64,000 bases of DNA from Lepturacanthus savala (GCA_030544235.1 CM060468.1:5090758-5154757), one strand, 5' to 3'; shown: positions 40,044-59,954, numbered from the stretch's first letter. Notes: generated from the letters alone by a model not told the origin. Numbers and translations: made by a program.

Positions 40044-41929
40044 ATAATTCCCTCTCTATTCAGTGTATTGCTTTGCCAAGAAATACATCCCAACTGTCCT
40101 GTAGTTTTATAACAGTGCATATAATGACATGTGCCTCTGATTGACTTATATTGTCTATTTGCTTTCTGCCGCTCTGATATGCTTCCTGTGTTTTTCTGCC
40201 TCTAATTGTGTTTTGCTGCTATTTATTTATTGTTATTGAATATCATTATCTAGTTTAGTCCTTCACCGTTGGATGTTTCCTTCTCCTGCCAAAATTCTTC
40301 TGTACTCCCAATCCCGTTGAAGAGGCAAACCACCTCCTGTCGTCCTTGCATGAAAGAACAAAAGAATTTGCTCTTGACCCGACCGTTGAAGTGAAGGACA
40401 ACTGACACTATACGATTGTAAATCTTTGTGTGTGTGTGTATGCACGGTCGTATGAATGAACCTCCATCCACCTAAGAGCCGTAGTGTTTTCATAACACTC
40501 TCTGTAACTCCGGTCCAGCGGTGTGTCATAAGAAATCCACTCTCCAAGCATCTGTCACAGCCTGATACATTTCTGGTGATGATATAACAAAATCATCTCC
40601 ACTCATCCTGCACATGAAGGTGGACACAATGCAAATTGATTGGAACTGCAATTGTACCTTCTTTTTCCCATTACCTCTAAAATTTCATTTAAACACTCCA
40701 TAGTGTTGTCATAATATTGGTGTTACATCTGTCACAACATGCAGCGGCATATTATGCCTACGGTGGTTTTGAAATAGAGACGGCACGGATTATCCTGGCA
40801 ATCATTCCTTCAACATTATGAGTCTGAAAAAAGAAACAATCCCATCGCTCGCTAAGTCAAGCTTCAAGCATTTTATTTGGAGTGTGTATTTAACAAAATA
40901 AAGCCTGATAAGTACAGTCAGGTGTCAAATGCTTGGTCCAAAATGATAGTAAGAAGTAAAAAAAAATGTAGAGTTACATAATAGTGAGACTGGCGTTCAT
41001 TCATGTAATTATCTTTATTCTTCTCAATCCAGCCATGTGAACAATAAATGAGGAAAGTCATTCACGAATGAGTTACTGCATGCAAGTCAATGTATAATTT
41101 AATACAAAATTACATTATCCTACTTATACTTCTGATACTTATTTTCAAAATACTAAAATAGGAGTCAAGGCTGTGACTTTTTCTTTTAATTTAGTTGAAA
41201 CACGCAGCAGGGTTTTAGTGACCTTTAAATGCAGGACCTCTAAAATAATCATCTAATAAGTTTGGTTCAAAGAACAGACAGTGGTGCAGCACACCAAGGC
41301 TTTACCCTTGACGAACATTTGCAGAACAGTTGGTTCCTCGCTGATCTGATGTCTGCGACAATCTCAGTCACGCCACTGTTTCACTGGTCACAGGACACAC
41401 CGGCAGAGCCGATGGCCTTCACTGAGGAATGTTTAGCCTTAACTCAGTAGCAACAACATCTTGGGAAAATATTTGTGTCTTTAAAAATAGTCCTTACTAT
41501 ACATAACAGAAATGGGAGCAAAGGTTAAAATCTAGAGTTCGATAGACGAGTGCGCAAGATGAAAACAAGATGATTAGGAAAAGGATGTAGCTAAAGCTAC
41601 AATTTGTAATTTTTTTTAAAATAAAACATCAGTGTTAGATTTTTTAAAAAGTTCATTATCCCAAAAGTTTTCAATCATTTTGGAATTTTTATGAATTCAT
41701 AATTAAGATAAAGCAATATGGCTGCCTGTCATGAACTGACTTTTTACCCAGTTTTAATCCCTATTTTTAGTTTTACTTTAGTTTAACTATATGAATATGA
41801 ATATTTGTAAAGTTATCAAAGCCCCAAGCTGAGTTTCCTTGGTTAGCAGCATCAGACTTCATTGCAGAAACACATATTGTTAAAATGAAGCTGCTTCATT
41901 CAGTGTTTTTATCTTTAATCCCTGGGTCA
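40044..41929. other. Intergenic, no gene seen
   Basis: AT-rich, non-repetitive sequence. The frame at 41262-41450 is 62 codons and unrecognised. Positions 40260-40560 are of mixed composition. Confidence 0.45.
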
Positions 41930-42000
41930 ATTTGCTATGGAGAGGAGACACTTGTGAAAATTATATATTGTGTGTTTAATCACTAGAAAGTGTTTACTTT
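41930..42000 (-). repeat. Teleost repeat terminus (AAACACACAATATATAA family)
   Basis: In reverse orientation this reads TTAAACACACAATATATAAT, then TTTCACAAGTGTCTCCTCTCC, related to the terminus at 26120-26220. Short fragment. Confidence 0.5.
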
Positions 42001-42239
42001 CTCAGTAACAACAGTAGCTCTACAGTAAACAGTAAAATATAGATAATATTTAAAATAAATTCAGTTCACAGTGTTTCAGGGTCTTTCAGCATACTGTTTT
42101 AGTTTTACCACAGCATTAAAGAAGCTCTGCCAAATACAAACATCCTGCAAAGTTAGCGATAGATGGTAAAAAATTTACCAGCTAAAAAGTCATATCTTCC
42201 CTTCAGAAAGGGGTGAAATTGAAAAAAAAGTAAATACCT

Positions 42240-42470
42240 GACATCAGGTGGCACGAAACACAACTCCTAATGAGTGCTAACGTTGCTCAGCATCTGTTGA
42301 ATGTGTAAATAAGCAAGCGTTTGCTAACATGTTCATCAAAGCAAATTTAATAGGGTGATAATATGTCAATCTTGCGTTAAGGTACCCCCAAGTGACCAAA
42401 AAAATCAATTAATCCAGGTCAAAGTCAGTGAACTGACTCAGTGTCAGTTACACAGCAATATATCATTTGC
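42240..42470 (+). repeat. Probable interspersed repeat fragment
   Basis: The ordered words GCTAACGTTGCTCAGCATCT, TTGAATGTGTAAATAAGCAA, TTTGCTAACATGTTCATCA and TACCCCCAAGTGACCAAAAA look like a diverged dispersed fish repeat. No second copy was found in the window, so this rests on recollection of the family. Confidence 0.4.
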
Positions 42471-43755
42471 TACCATTAGCTACCGCCGCACGCTAATGAT
42501 CACACCGAAGCAAGTAAGGCTGTAAAACATGGTACATTGGGTGGAGAATGTGTGTTTTCATCAGTCAAACATTAGGCCGACATAGTCTCACTTTATAGCT
42601 GGGTGCGCCGTTGCAGCTAATTTCTTGTAATTGGATAGCGCCGCAGCACTCGTAGCCCGGGTGCTATAGCCTACCTACACATGCTAGTTATAAAGACATT
42701 GTATGTATTTAATGAACCTAAATGGCCTAAGGCAGCTGCGGAGGCAGACTGATGTGTAAGCTGCACAAAAAGGTTTAGAGTGGGCCACATTTTTTCCTCT
42801 GAAGGTTTTCGGAGTTAGATGAATAGGACTTCAGGCAGACGTTCCGAGTCACTGAGGCTTTTGTGCACGCAAACAGAAAGTCACACTGCTCTTAACAGCC
42901 AGCTTCCTCCAACTGAAGTTCTTTGATAAAGCTACAACAAATGTGTGAATGCGTGCCTGCTTGTCCAGGAGCGGCAGTGGACATGCTTCTCTGAAAAAAA
43001 AAGAAGAAATTCAAGAATTTCAAGCCACGTATTTTTTCCTTTTTAAATTGTGTGTGGGGTTCATTTCTAATAAAAATGTGTGTTGGCTACTAACATCTGA
43101 AATATGTGATAGCGTGGATATTTTCACGTGGCTGTAACTCATTTCTTTTTCTTCCTTCCTTTCTTTTTTTTGGGGGGTTATTTTCGTGATACCCTGGACT
43201 GGAATAAAGAGAAGGGGGTGTATCAAGGGGAAGAAACAAAGATTGACAAAGAGGAAAAGAAAGGAAGGGTAAAGGAGAGGTTAGCTGGAAGGCAGACATA
43301 GGAAGGAGGAAGTTCATCCACCTGTGTCTGATTTACAGCAGTCGGATATAATCTCCCTGACCAGAGAGAGATACAACTCTTTTTTTTTTTTATTTTTTTT
43401 TTATCGATATGCTCAAACAGGACTACATAGGATGAGGCCTGTTCTTGATATCCGACTACAGATACGGGACAAAGGAGGTAAAAGCATTGCGGCATAAAAA
43501 AACCTATGGCTGAACCATTGAGAGATCAAAGACGTGTGAATTCATATGTTTGAGGTTTGTTTCATTTTTTTTTTTTTTAAAAGATAAAATGTATCGCTGG
43601 ATAATGTAGGTGAAGAAAAAAAATTGTACACTAATCCATACTGTCAACATGCCTTGAGGCATATATTGTATAGCAGGGCAATATAGCACGGACCTTCCAG
43701 GGATTTTTTTTTTTTTTATTTTAATTGCTGCCAGGAAGTTCTTTCCTTGCATGCC
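42471..43755. other. Intergenic, no gene seen
   Basis: Several poly-T/poly-A runs (43160-43170, 43380-43402, 43567-43579, 43705-43718). Positions 42600-42680 are GC-richer. The open frames are lysine/phenylalanine runs from the homopolymers. Confidence 0.45.
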
Positions 43756-43940
43756 TACCTTCAGCACAGAGGTCAAAGGTCAGGTTCAGCTGCAGAATAG
43801 TGCCTCGGGAGACGGTGGGATTCAATGTCTTGCTCAAGGAAACTTCGGCAAGGCAGATGCTGGCTGAGATGTTTGCCCTGGTTTTCACCCTGCTGATGCT
43901 TGGATACCGATTGCCGAGTTCAAATTTCTGGCTGAGCTGC
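43756..43940 (+). repeat. Possible repeat fragment containing TTGCTCAAGGA
   Basis: GGGATTCAATGTCTTGCTCA, then AGGAAACTTCGGCAAGGCAG, resembles the TTGCTCAAGGACACTT-type core seen in dispersed fish sequences. Boundaries are unclear. Confidence 0.35.
43770..43782 (+). promoter_or_regulatory. Second perfect DR1 motif
   Basis: AGGTCA-A-AGGTCA, identical to the motif at 1629-1641. A candidate nuclear-receptor site, though here it lies next to repeat-like sequence. Confidence 0.35.
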
Positions 43941-45199
43941 TAAATGTTTTCACTGACTTGGTCTGCCGTTTGGTGCTGAGCAGGAAGTGTACGGTGGATA
44001 TATCTATTTATTATATAAACAGCTTCCCGCTGTGGCTGAAAATGCGGTCGAGGAGAACTAGAAGACTCTTAAACAACCTTAACGTGTCAGAGGCGAGGGA
44101 AACTGCAGGGTCAGATGATAATTATCTGAGGGTTCGCTACACGGGACCCTGCTCACAGTGGACACAGTTATTTGATCCGTCGTTCATATAAAAATATTGA
44201 TAAGTGCAGCTTTTGGACTTGTTTTGTTCGTGAAAAGAAGCACTTTGAAATTCAAGAGCAGTTTTTGTTTCATCCTTGATTCAGCATATTCCATTCATAT
44301 TAAAAAGGACTCCACTCTGACTCCCCCAGGCATACAAAACACAGACAATTGTTTGCTAAAATGTATTTGCTTTTGATTATGTAAGTAAAAGTTCATTTAT
44401 TTCGATACAATTTAAACTATTTCATGTACATTATTGAACCCCTGGTGTAACATTTTAAGTTTTTTTTGCAAAGAAAATCTCAAATTATACAGACTTGCAA
44501 TACATAAATAATTCAATATGACCCTGTTATCTGCATAAAAGTTATGAACATCAAACAAACAAACATAAACATCATAACATGTGCCAAATAAATACTTATA
44601 AAGTAACACCAGTGCATTAGCCATTGATTAATGATCAAAGCATAAGGGGATATCAATCGTCCTGCTCCAGTAACAGTGTCTGCTGAGCCGGCTCCTTTCA
44701 GAAGTTTGTTTTGAAATTAATTAGATGATTATTGGATGTGGTATGTCCTCACCTCATTATTTAACATTCTAGCATCACTACATTTTTTTCTTCTTTTCTT
44801 CTTTTTTGGAAGCCTTTGTGTTTTTTTGGCATGTTCCAAACTCCTTTCACACACAGCTTTACATCGGTTGCAAAATTTCATCCGGGAGGCCGTCACGGTC
44901 GGAGACTGCTTAAATTATCTGCTGCTTTTACGTAAATCAGATTTGCAAAATTTCAAGATAAAACCGTAATCGCTAATTGCCTGAAATCCACAGTGAACCC
45001 TGTACATACTCCAAAAAGTACAGAAAGTAAAAGCTTCGTTCACGAGCCACATAAAAGTTGAAACTCCTGGACGAGTGAGTTTATGAATGTCACGGATGAA
45101 TAAGCTGCTGTTTTTTCAGTAAATGCTTCTCTTTTTTCTAGTTAACGGCCCCCTATCAACTCTCTATCAATCTCTACCAGCTACCTCTGTGCACGGAAG
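43941..45199. other. Intergenic, no gene seen
   Basis: Mixed to AT-rich sequence. Positions 44850-44985 are non-repetitive and include TAATCGCTAATTGCC. No repeat family or exon was recognised. Confidence 0.4.
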
Positions 45200-45225
45200 A
45201 GCTAATCAGCAATTAGTGATTAGCT
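45200..45225. promoter_or_regulatory. Homeodomain-type palindrome
   Basis: AGCTAATCA (45200-45208) is mirrored exactly by TGATTAGCT (45217-45225) around the spacer GCAATTAG, which adds a third ATTA core. Homeodomain proteins bind TAAT/ATTA cores, and paired arrangements favour dimers. The 9-bp arms are exact. It lies at the start of a CpG-richer non-repetitive tract (to about 45580). Confidence 0.45.
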
Positions 45226-46594
45226 ATGTCGTGCCACCGACGTAACCCCACCACAGTGACATTTCCTGGCGGCGGGGTCTCCGCTGACTGACACCCTCCG
45301 GTTCTTTCACTGTTACAGGTCCCTCTCAAAAGAATCGGATGAAGCCAATATGGCCGCTCATTATGTCGTCTGCACACTCGCGGCCTCCTCTTCCCTCGCT
45401 CCTTCTCTAATCACGGGCGAAGCAGACCTTCAGAACAAAGGGCGGTGTTTGTTTTCTCTCAGGCCTTTTTATTTCAGGCGTGTTCCTGCGCCAGTGCGTG
45501 CGCTGGCCTTTGATGTGCAACACACCAACATTCACCCCGGCCGATCCAGGCCCTGGGCTAAGCGTGCGGACAGGAGGGAAGGAGGGAGGAATACAAGAAT
45601 ACAAAAGGAGAAGGAGAAGTGTTTTCTTTCCTTCTCAATCACTAATACACTTTTTTTTTCTTTTTCTTTCAGCCTTTCATTTAGCAGCTCCATGCAATCA
45701 GCTGCCGTGACAATGACCTTTTAAACTCCAGCGGACCATTTCTAAGTTTAGCTCAAGTTAGTTCGACTCGTAACAAAGGAAACTGCACTCTGCGCATATT
45801 TTAGTTTTGAACTCGGTCAATTTCATAACGTTTAAACAGCCTAAACAAGGCTCTGAATCACAGAAGAAGTTGCATGATTCACACGAGAAAATGCAAAAAG
45901 AAAAAAAAAAAACACGATTTACTGCAAATGATGCTAGAGCCCGATCACGCCGATAGGAGGGAGTCCTCCGCTCTGCGAGACAGACAGATGATGAAGAGAC
46001 AGAGGCAGATAAGGTGGTGTTACATGATGAGTCCCCCCAAACACCCACCTCTCCATCGTCTGCTGGATATTACGCTTGAGCTCACATGGAGAATGCTCGC
46101 GTTTCGTGTGTGTGTGTATGAGAAAATCAGAGAAGGTGTGAAAAGTCTGACTTGTAATTCACCTCCCTCTGCATAGGGGTTAATTCTTCCTCTCCATCCG
46201 GCTTACTTGAGATTTAAGAAAAGGTGTGGGGGAGTCTGAAGTGGCAACAGATGCGTTAACGTGCTTGTGTAAATATTCACACGTCTCACCAAGGTCTTGG
46301 CCGTCACCCACCTGCAGCCTGAAATCTGTTAATTGCTTAATGATTTTGAGCCCATCGACCCTTCTTCTTATTATTATTATTCCCATCTTCGGGGAGAATA
46401 TTCTTTTTTTTCTTCCTTTTTGCTTGTTATTTAACACTCTGTGTTTTTGCAGTCTCTCTGGACAGGCAGAAGCTGTTTGGAATAACACATCTACGAAACA
46501 AACCAAACAGACTTGTTATCAGGAAGGGATCAGTCAGACAGACAGTCAGTAAGAATCAGCTCTCTGTAAAGCTGTTTATGTTCCCTGCACTGGT
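45226..46594. other. Intergenic; CpG-richer tract then mixed sequence
   Basis: Positions 45226-45580 are GC-richer and non-repetitive (GGCGGCGGGGTCTCC near 45270). After 45600 there are T- and A-rich runs. Frames of about 100-124 codons occur on both strands (45350-46176 and 46180-46552) but no domain is recognisable. Confidence 0.4.
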
Positions 46595-46609
46595 CCACAA
46601 GGGGGCAAC
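46595..46609 (+). promoter_or_regulatory. CTCF-like motif
   Basis: CCACAAGGGGGCAAC fits the CTCF core consensus apart from an A in place of Y at position five. It has the same orientation as the motif at 2797-2810. Binding is inferred only. Confidence 0.3.
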
Positions 46610-46894
46610 GTTCGAAGGCCAAATGTGTGACATAATTACAATGACCTGAGACGTTCCCCATACTTACTAGGCAGGTTCTGAGGAAGCAGTGTGTGCTCAC
46701 CCTGGAAAAGTGACTGTGTTAAATCTACTCAAAAAGTGTGAGCATGCATACATGGATGGAAACAGTTTTTTGGAGTGTGAATGTAAGATATTGACCCATT
46801 ATGCACTTTCTGTAAAGTTTCATGTTGATATATTATGCAAATTCATAATATATTGCAAAATATGCAATCAAAGTCTAACTTTAGAATGCAAATT

Positions 46895-46945
46895 ACACAT
46901 TATACAAACTGAAAAAACTGAACTTTTTCTGTTTGTATAATGTGT
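46895..46945. repeat. 51-nt near-perfect hairpin
   Basis: ACACATTATACAAAC (46895-46909) pairs perfectly with GTTTGTATAATGTGT (46931-46945). After one T/T mismatch six further pairs follow (46911-46916 with 46924-46929), leaving a 7-base loop ACTGAAC. The flanks extend the symmetry weakly (ATGCAAATT against ATGCATAAA). It is AT-rich, more like the core of a small fold-back element than a microRNA precursor. Confidence 0.6.
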
Positions 46946-48039
46946 TTTATGCATATATAATATGTATATGCCCAATCGATTTAAAATTAGCTGAGTTTTT
47001 CTAACCACTACATACATCAATCCCTATGATCATATTACTTCTTATTATTAAGGAACAATGTGCATTCTCACAATTTAACCATGATCTAGTTTGTGTATAA
47101 TGACTTATTTCAGGGGACAAAGGAACAGCTGATATATATCCTATTTTACTGAAATCCACAACACTGTTAGCAGCCAAAATATGTCATCTTTGTGATACAA
47201 AACACAAGGGTGAGGATATTTTTAGCCACATGGTGTTTCCTGCATAGTTAGCATTCCTTTATTTAGGAAGTCATTCCACAAAATACATCTAAAATAACTA
47301 ATCTCATTTTCCAGGGTTCATGAATTAGTGCAGCTTTGGTGATAGATGAAGTAGTGACCAGTTGATCAAAGACTGAAGGGAAGAAGAGGAGAAAGACTGT
47401 TCATATCAACCTTCAATGTTTCTATATGTGTGTTTAAAATGCTTCATAGTTACACCTGAGACATCCTGAATCCAGCTCTGCATCCAGCCTCATATCAAAC
47501 CGCTTCCATCCCTCCCCGCTGGTAGCCAGCTCTGGTAATACCATACATGCCCTGTAAAGGCTCATAATTGCCAAGTGCTATTAGATGGCCAAACGGGATT
47601 ATTTCTTCAAAAGAAACATTAGCCGCCTTTAGGAAGGAGTGTGAGGGATTGCGGGGTTCGCCAACCACCCCCCCCTCCTAATCTAGCAGGAGACCCCCAC
47701 GGTCACACTCCTCCACCTGGCTCCCATTACCCCTCCTCAAATCCCTAATCCCTCCGTTTGTTTTCCCGGATAGAGACCCAGAAGAATGGAGGGAGCGCGC
47801 TGGGCGGAGGAGGAAAGGGAAGGCAGGATTTGGGGTCACGGGTGACAGTGATAATAGAGATTTGACAGCTATTTGCCAGCGCTGATTTACAGCTGCTTAA
47901 TCATTGTGTTAATAAAACATGACTCCTATATTTTGCATCCACTCATATTTAGTGTTAAGAAATGAAATGTGCAGCAATGTGTGCATGTGTGTGTGTGTGT
48001 GGCTAGCCTCAGCGGTCTCCTCTCTTTAATAAAAGTATT
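46946..48039. other. Intergenic with candidate regulatory tract at 47470-47930
   Basis: Up to about 47440 the sequence is AT-rich and featureless. From 47470 to 47930 it is non-repetitive and evenly composed, with GGTAATACCATACATG, CTCATAATTGCCAAG, GGGATTATTTC, GGGTGACAGTGATAATAG, TTTGACAGCTATTTG and CAGCTGCTTAATCATTG. The TGACAG/TAAT word density suggests a developmental enhancer. A TG array lies at 47986-48000. Confidence 0.35.
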
Positions 48040-48320
48040 GTTTGTGTTTCCCCTGATTGGGAACACATTGGGCCTGGGTCGGGCCCTGCCGGGGATGGGG
48101 TCCGGGGTCTGGGGCAGACCGGGGGTCCTGTTCTCCGGGGGTCTCTCCTCTGGTCCTTCCTCCTCTCTCTCCTCAGAAGTCCCGTCTGCTCGGGGGGCCA
48201 CGAGGGGCGGCGGGGTCGCCCCCGAGAAGTGTCCCGCCGCGGGATGACCCCGCGCTGCCTCTATCGGGGGGTAACCTTAGTCCCCCTCCTGACGGACCCC
48301 CCTCCCCTCCCCGCGGGGAT
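48040..48320. other. Isolated GC-rich, CpG-containing patch
   Basis: About 280 bp of strongly GC-rich sequence with many G- and C-runs (GGGGATGGGGTCCGGGG, CGGGGGGCC, GGGGCGGCGGGG, CGGGGGGT, CCCCCCTCCCC) and CpGs, in otherwise AT-rich DNA. It could form G-quadruplexes on either strand. A 176-codon frame (48057-48587) spans it but is Gly/Pro/Ser by composition and runs into a CA-rich tail, so I do not call it a gene. Confidence 0.5.
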
Positions 48321-56000
<7,680 letters not shown>

Positions 56001-58029
56001 GATATGGTCCTACCTTGCCTCTACAGTCCGGGTGGTTGTTCTCCGGTCCCGACCTGACCCGGCGGATCCGTCCGCCGCATTCCACAAGCACGCGCTATCA
56101 TAAACATCCTAGTCCCAGACCTGCGAGGGCAGGAAGTGCGAGAGGCAGGAATTCAACTGTTTCAAATGACGTTACGGCCTATTACAGTGATTGTGGACCT
56201 GTACCACACGCACACCACGCGTGTAAAACAAAGACTGCTGGGCTTATATGTCAAATAAGGGGTATCACAGACAAATATCACTGAAAAACTTTGATTTCTG
56301 TAATTTTATTATAGTAACAGCGACGCGCCTCCACTATAAATTGCATATATTCCAGAGTCTCTATGATATTATAGAATTAGTGTGACGTTTAGGATCATAT
56401 TGCAGCTGCCATTTATAGGTGGGATATAGATAGGTGGAATTACAGTGCAGAAACTTTTGATATATGTATTTATTAGTATTGTTGCCTATAGCCTACAGCC
56501 TATATTTTGTAAAGGATATTTATAACATATGTATAATATATAATATATAGGAGACACCTCATCGTCATTGGTCAATTAGTGGATTATCGGTTTGGTTTTA
56601 GTGAGTAAAGATTTGTTAGTTGATTTTTATGCATTTTCCCTGCAAAATTACTTCTATCCTGAAACATTCCGTGCATTCTGGTGACCACCTGGTTTAAAGA
56701 GGCCCTTCTGCATTATTGCATAGGGAAAACTGAAAATGTACAGATTTGTGGATGAAATGCATATATAGCCTCATATAAACTACTATTTTCACTTGTAAAA
56801 TTGTTTTATGTTTGTTATTATTAAGTGTTTTAATCTTAATAGTTAGACTTTAATCTAATCTAAGAGAACATTTTACTTCTTAACAGTGCTTTGTGAACTA
56901 ATGAATAACTTAGACTTAGTTGGATAATTTCCATTTTCCATATGTGCAAATTTATATTTTTTTTTACACGTGTCTGGTAAGGTGTGTGTGGGTTTATCCG
57001 TCTTTAAGCAATGTTCTGGATCAAGCGATAACTTCAGAAAGACCTTTAGCGGATGTAAAAAAAAAAACCAAAACATTTTTGTCTGTGATATTAGCAGCTT
57101 TCTCAGTCACCGGAGAGAGAGCTGCTGCCATTTAGCCCAGAAAATCTGAAATATAGACTATATCTGATTAATAATATTTCATCAGAGCATGGTAAAGCTC
57201 TCAAAAAATCACATCTGTGTTTGTATTTTTAACTGTAATCACTCTACCACGCATAGTTGTATATTTTTGGGGACGATGCAGGAAAAACGCCCCCCTAAAT
57301 ATATAGAAACCCCCCCAAAAATAAATAAATAAAAGAAACAGCGGGCTTTTATTTTGAAAAATGTAGCAAATCTGTAAATATGTTTGTAGACTCGTGAATA
57401 ATATCAAATGAGAAAAGTTGATCTACAGGCGAGTGAATATTAACATTGCTGAATTATAGAGTATATTTTTGCTGAATTGTTGCTTAATACCTGCATTTTT
57501 GTTTTCATTTTAAGAACCTACAACTAAAGGCATTTACATCATAAATTGGTGTAGAGAGGTAAATCTTTTTGCAAAAGAATAATCACCAGAATGCAAAAAA
57601 AATGAAATGTTTGACACTTTCCAATTTCCTGGAGGAGGACCCCCAGACTGATTATGTCCCCTCAATGTTCAAATGAAACCTACGCCCTTGCTCGGAGGCC
57701 GTAAAGGAAATGAACCTCAAGTTACATTCTTTTTTTTTGTTTTACTTTTTTTTTCACTATTAGAATTAGTCATTTAGAAATAAATGAGAGATTGACAGGA
57801 ATATACCGCGTGTCACCTAGACCTATATCTGGGCATTTATTATTGTACCACTATGTTCCTATATCACATTTTACTGTCGAATATTTATTTATTTAGCCAA
57901 TTCACTGGCCTTCCAATCCCGTCTCCTGCACGAAAACTATCAAATGAACATTCCTCGTCGCCTTCACTGCAGCGGGTTCGAGTTTCCGTTTTCCCTGTTT
58001 TGTTTGCGGATTGTCGGCGTGCTTTGTTG

Positions 58030-58128
58030 TGACGTGGCACGCGCGTCTACTGCAGCTCGTGCCTTGGATGTTACAGGTAGCTAAACACGGCAACTTTTAC
58101 CTGGAGAGACGACGTCAGTGTGGTAAGT
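58030..58128. promoter_or_regulatory. Paired CRE-like cores and a splice-donor-like word
   Basis: TGACGTGG (58030-58037) and GACGTCAG (58111-58118) carry the TGACGT core bound by CREB/ATF proteins. GGTAAGTC with GTAAGT at 58123-58128 is a strong donor-like word. Together with CpG content these would fit a small promoter, perhaps of a noncoding transcript, but no exon is demonstrated. Confidence 0.25.
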
Positions 58129-59530
58129 CGGTTTGTAAAGGAATGGGACAAATACATTTTTAGTCTCAAATAGATACTCGTTCAGGTGAATTATGTCAGA
58201 CAGCAGAGTTTTTTCTATTAACCTGATCTTTGTCAAAACAGTAAATGGACATTTCTATAAATATCAGTGATAAAACTAGCATATCTTCATATTGCATATT
58301 AGCATATCTGCTCCTGGGAGAAGTTTTAAGGCTACATGCTAGCAGCCTGTTCGGCCTACGCACCTTTAATTAATTGCGGTGTAGCTACGGGGTCCACCAA
58401 GGGGGCTCTGCGGGGGTTAGGCTTTTTTCTGCAATATGAGATATAGTAATTTCACTGAGGGGAAATTATTATTAAACTGGATTTTTTTTCTCGGTAATTT
58501 TTTATATCTCTTTCTTAGTGAACTAATAATAAAATCATATAGGATAGCCTATACTTAACAGGGCAATATGACGACAAAATGACAGGGGTTCCTCTGCTTC
58601 TATTATGTGTTTGAGTGCAGCGGAGACGACGTGAAGACCGCAGACTTTCTCTGGAACAATAAAAGAAGACAACTCCCGAAAATCATGAGGTAGGCTAAAA
58701 CAAACACATTGTGCGCCAGGACAAAGGGGGGTTTATTTTGTGGTTTTCCACTTTTGTTTTTACAAACTTGCAAAAAAAAAAAACGCTCCACCACATTTCT
58801 GCTGTTTGTGTTTCGTGTAAATGTATAATGAAAGCCTCCATTTAAAACCCAAATTAATTTTTAAAAAAAAAGGAAAAAGTAATTGTTTGCATACAGGCCT
58901 AGTTTTAGAAAGTTAATAGGATACCAGTCAATGTTCCACTATAGTCCCCCCTTTATCTTTTCAAGCATTATTAATGCAACAAGATAGTAATAGAGATTTT
59001 ATAAATATTATTATATATTTATCGTCCAAAATAATTGATTTGAAAATTGATACAGCTGTACAAATGAATATACTGAATGATGCTGTTTTAAACGAGCCAG
59101 ATAATTAGTACAAAAAAACTAATACAAAGCAAAAAAAAAATGGGATAAGGGCAGTGTTGAGATTATCGGGAACTGCTCCTTCGTTTATACACGTGAAAAA
59201 AAGACATCGGAACAAGGAATAACATCGCGCTGTGACGCTTGAAACTGGGAGTCTGCGGTAATTGCACGTTGAGAGATGGTTGGCGCTCAGCGAGGTTCAG
59301 CTGCTGCAGCGGCCAGGCTGCAGACTGGGTGCAGGGTGATGACACACATGCCAATGCTGTTCCACCTGCACAGACTCCCAGAGCACGGAAATACACTCCC
59401 GGAGAAAGCCGAGGGGACCCTCATGGGTGGCCAAGGGGGGGTAAACCTATACCTCTCTCGTGCACTTCCTTCTCCAACGTGGGCTAATTAAGCGCCACTA
59501 TCTGTCCGTATTTTCTTAGAGCTATAGCGG

Positions 59531-59552
59531 TGCAAGTCTTTTAAAACTTGCA
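59531..59552. promoter_or_regulatory. 22-bp near-palindrome about 0.9 kb upstream of foxl2
   Basis: TGCAAGT and ACTTGCA flank a TTTTAAAA-like centre. The whole 22-mer is self-complementary apart from one mismatched pair (59538 with 59545). TTGCA is a core recognised by C/EBP-type bZIP proteins. Function unknown. Confidence 0.3.
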
Positions 59553-59954
59553 TCGACTGTTCCAACTGCTTGTCCAGGAATATGAAGGGAGGTCACACAC
59601 TGTATTTCACTTTTCATATACGTGAAAATAACTGATAAATACATATAAACTAATATGTAGCTAAATAAAAAATAATGGTTTAAATGTAAAATTACGACTT
59701 TTCAATATATATATATATATTTAACAGTTTGGTGGAAATATTAATTCTTTGTGATTTTCTTTATTATTTTTTTCTGCTGTATTTTTCTGTGCGTTTTGTT
59801 ATAATATATGCTTCATACCCCGTTGTGTACTTGAAAGGGAAAGAAGTGTCCAGGCTTGTAAAAGGCATACATTTATACATTATAAATGAATGGGTGTGTG
59901 CTTTTAAAAAATCATGCAATTTATTGAAACTATAAATCCAAATCCATCGTTTAA

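Noticed and set aside
46895..46945. Hairpin as a microRNA gene
   Set aside because: The stem is only about 22 bp with a short loop and no extended lower stem, shorter than usual animal pre-miRNAs. No conserved mature sequence is recognised.
48040..48320. Ribosomal DNA spacer
   Set aside because: Only the GC-run texture is similar. No 18S, 5.8S or 28S sequence flanks it.
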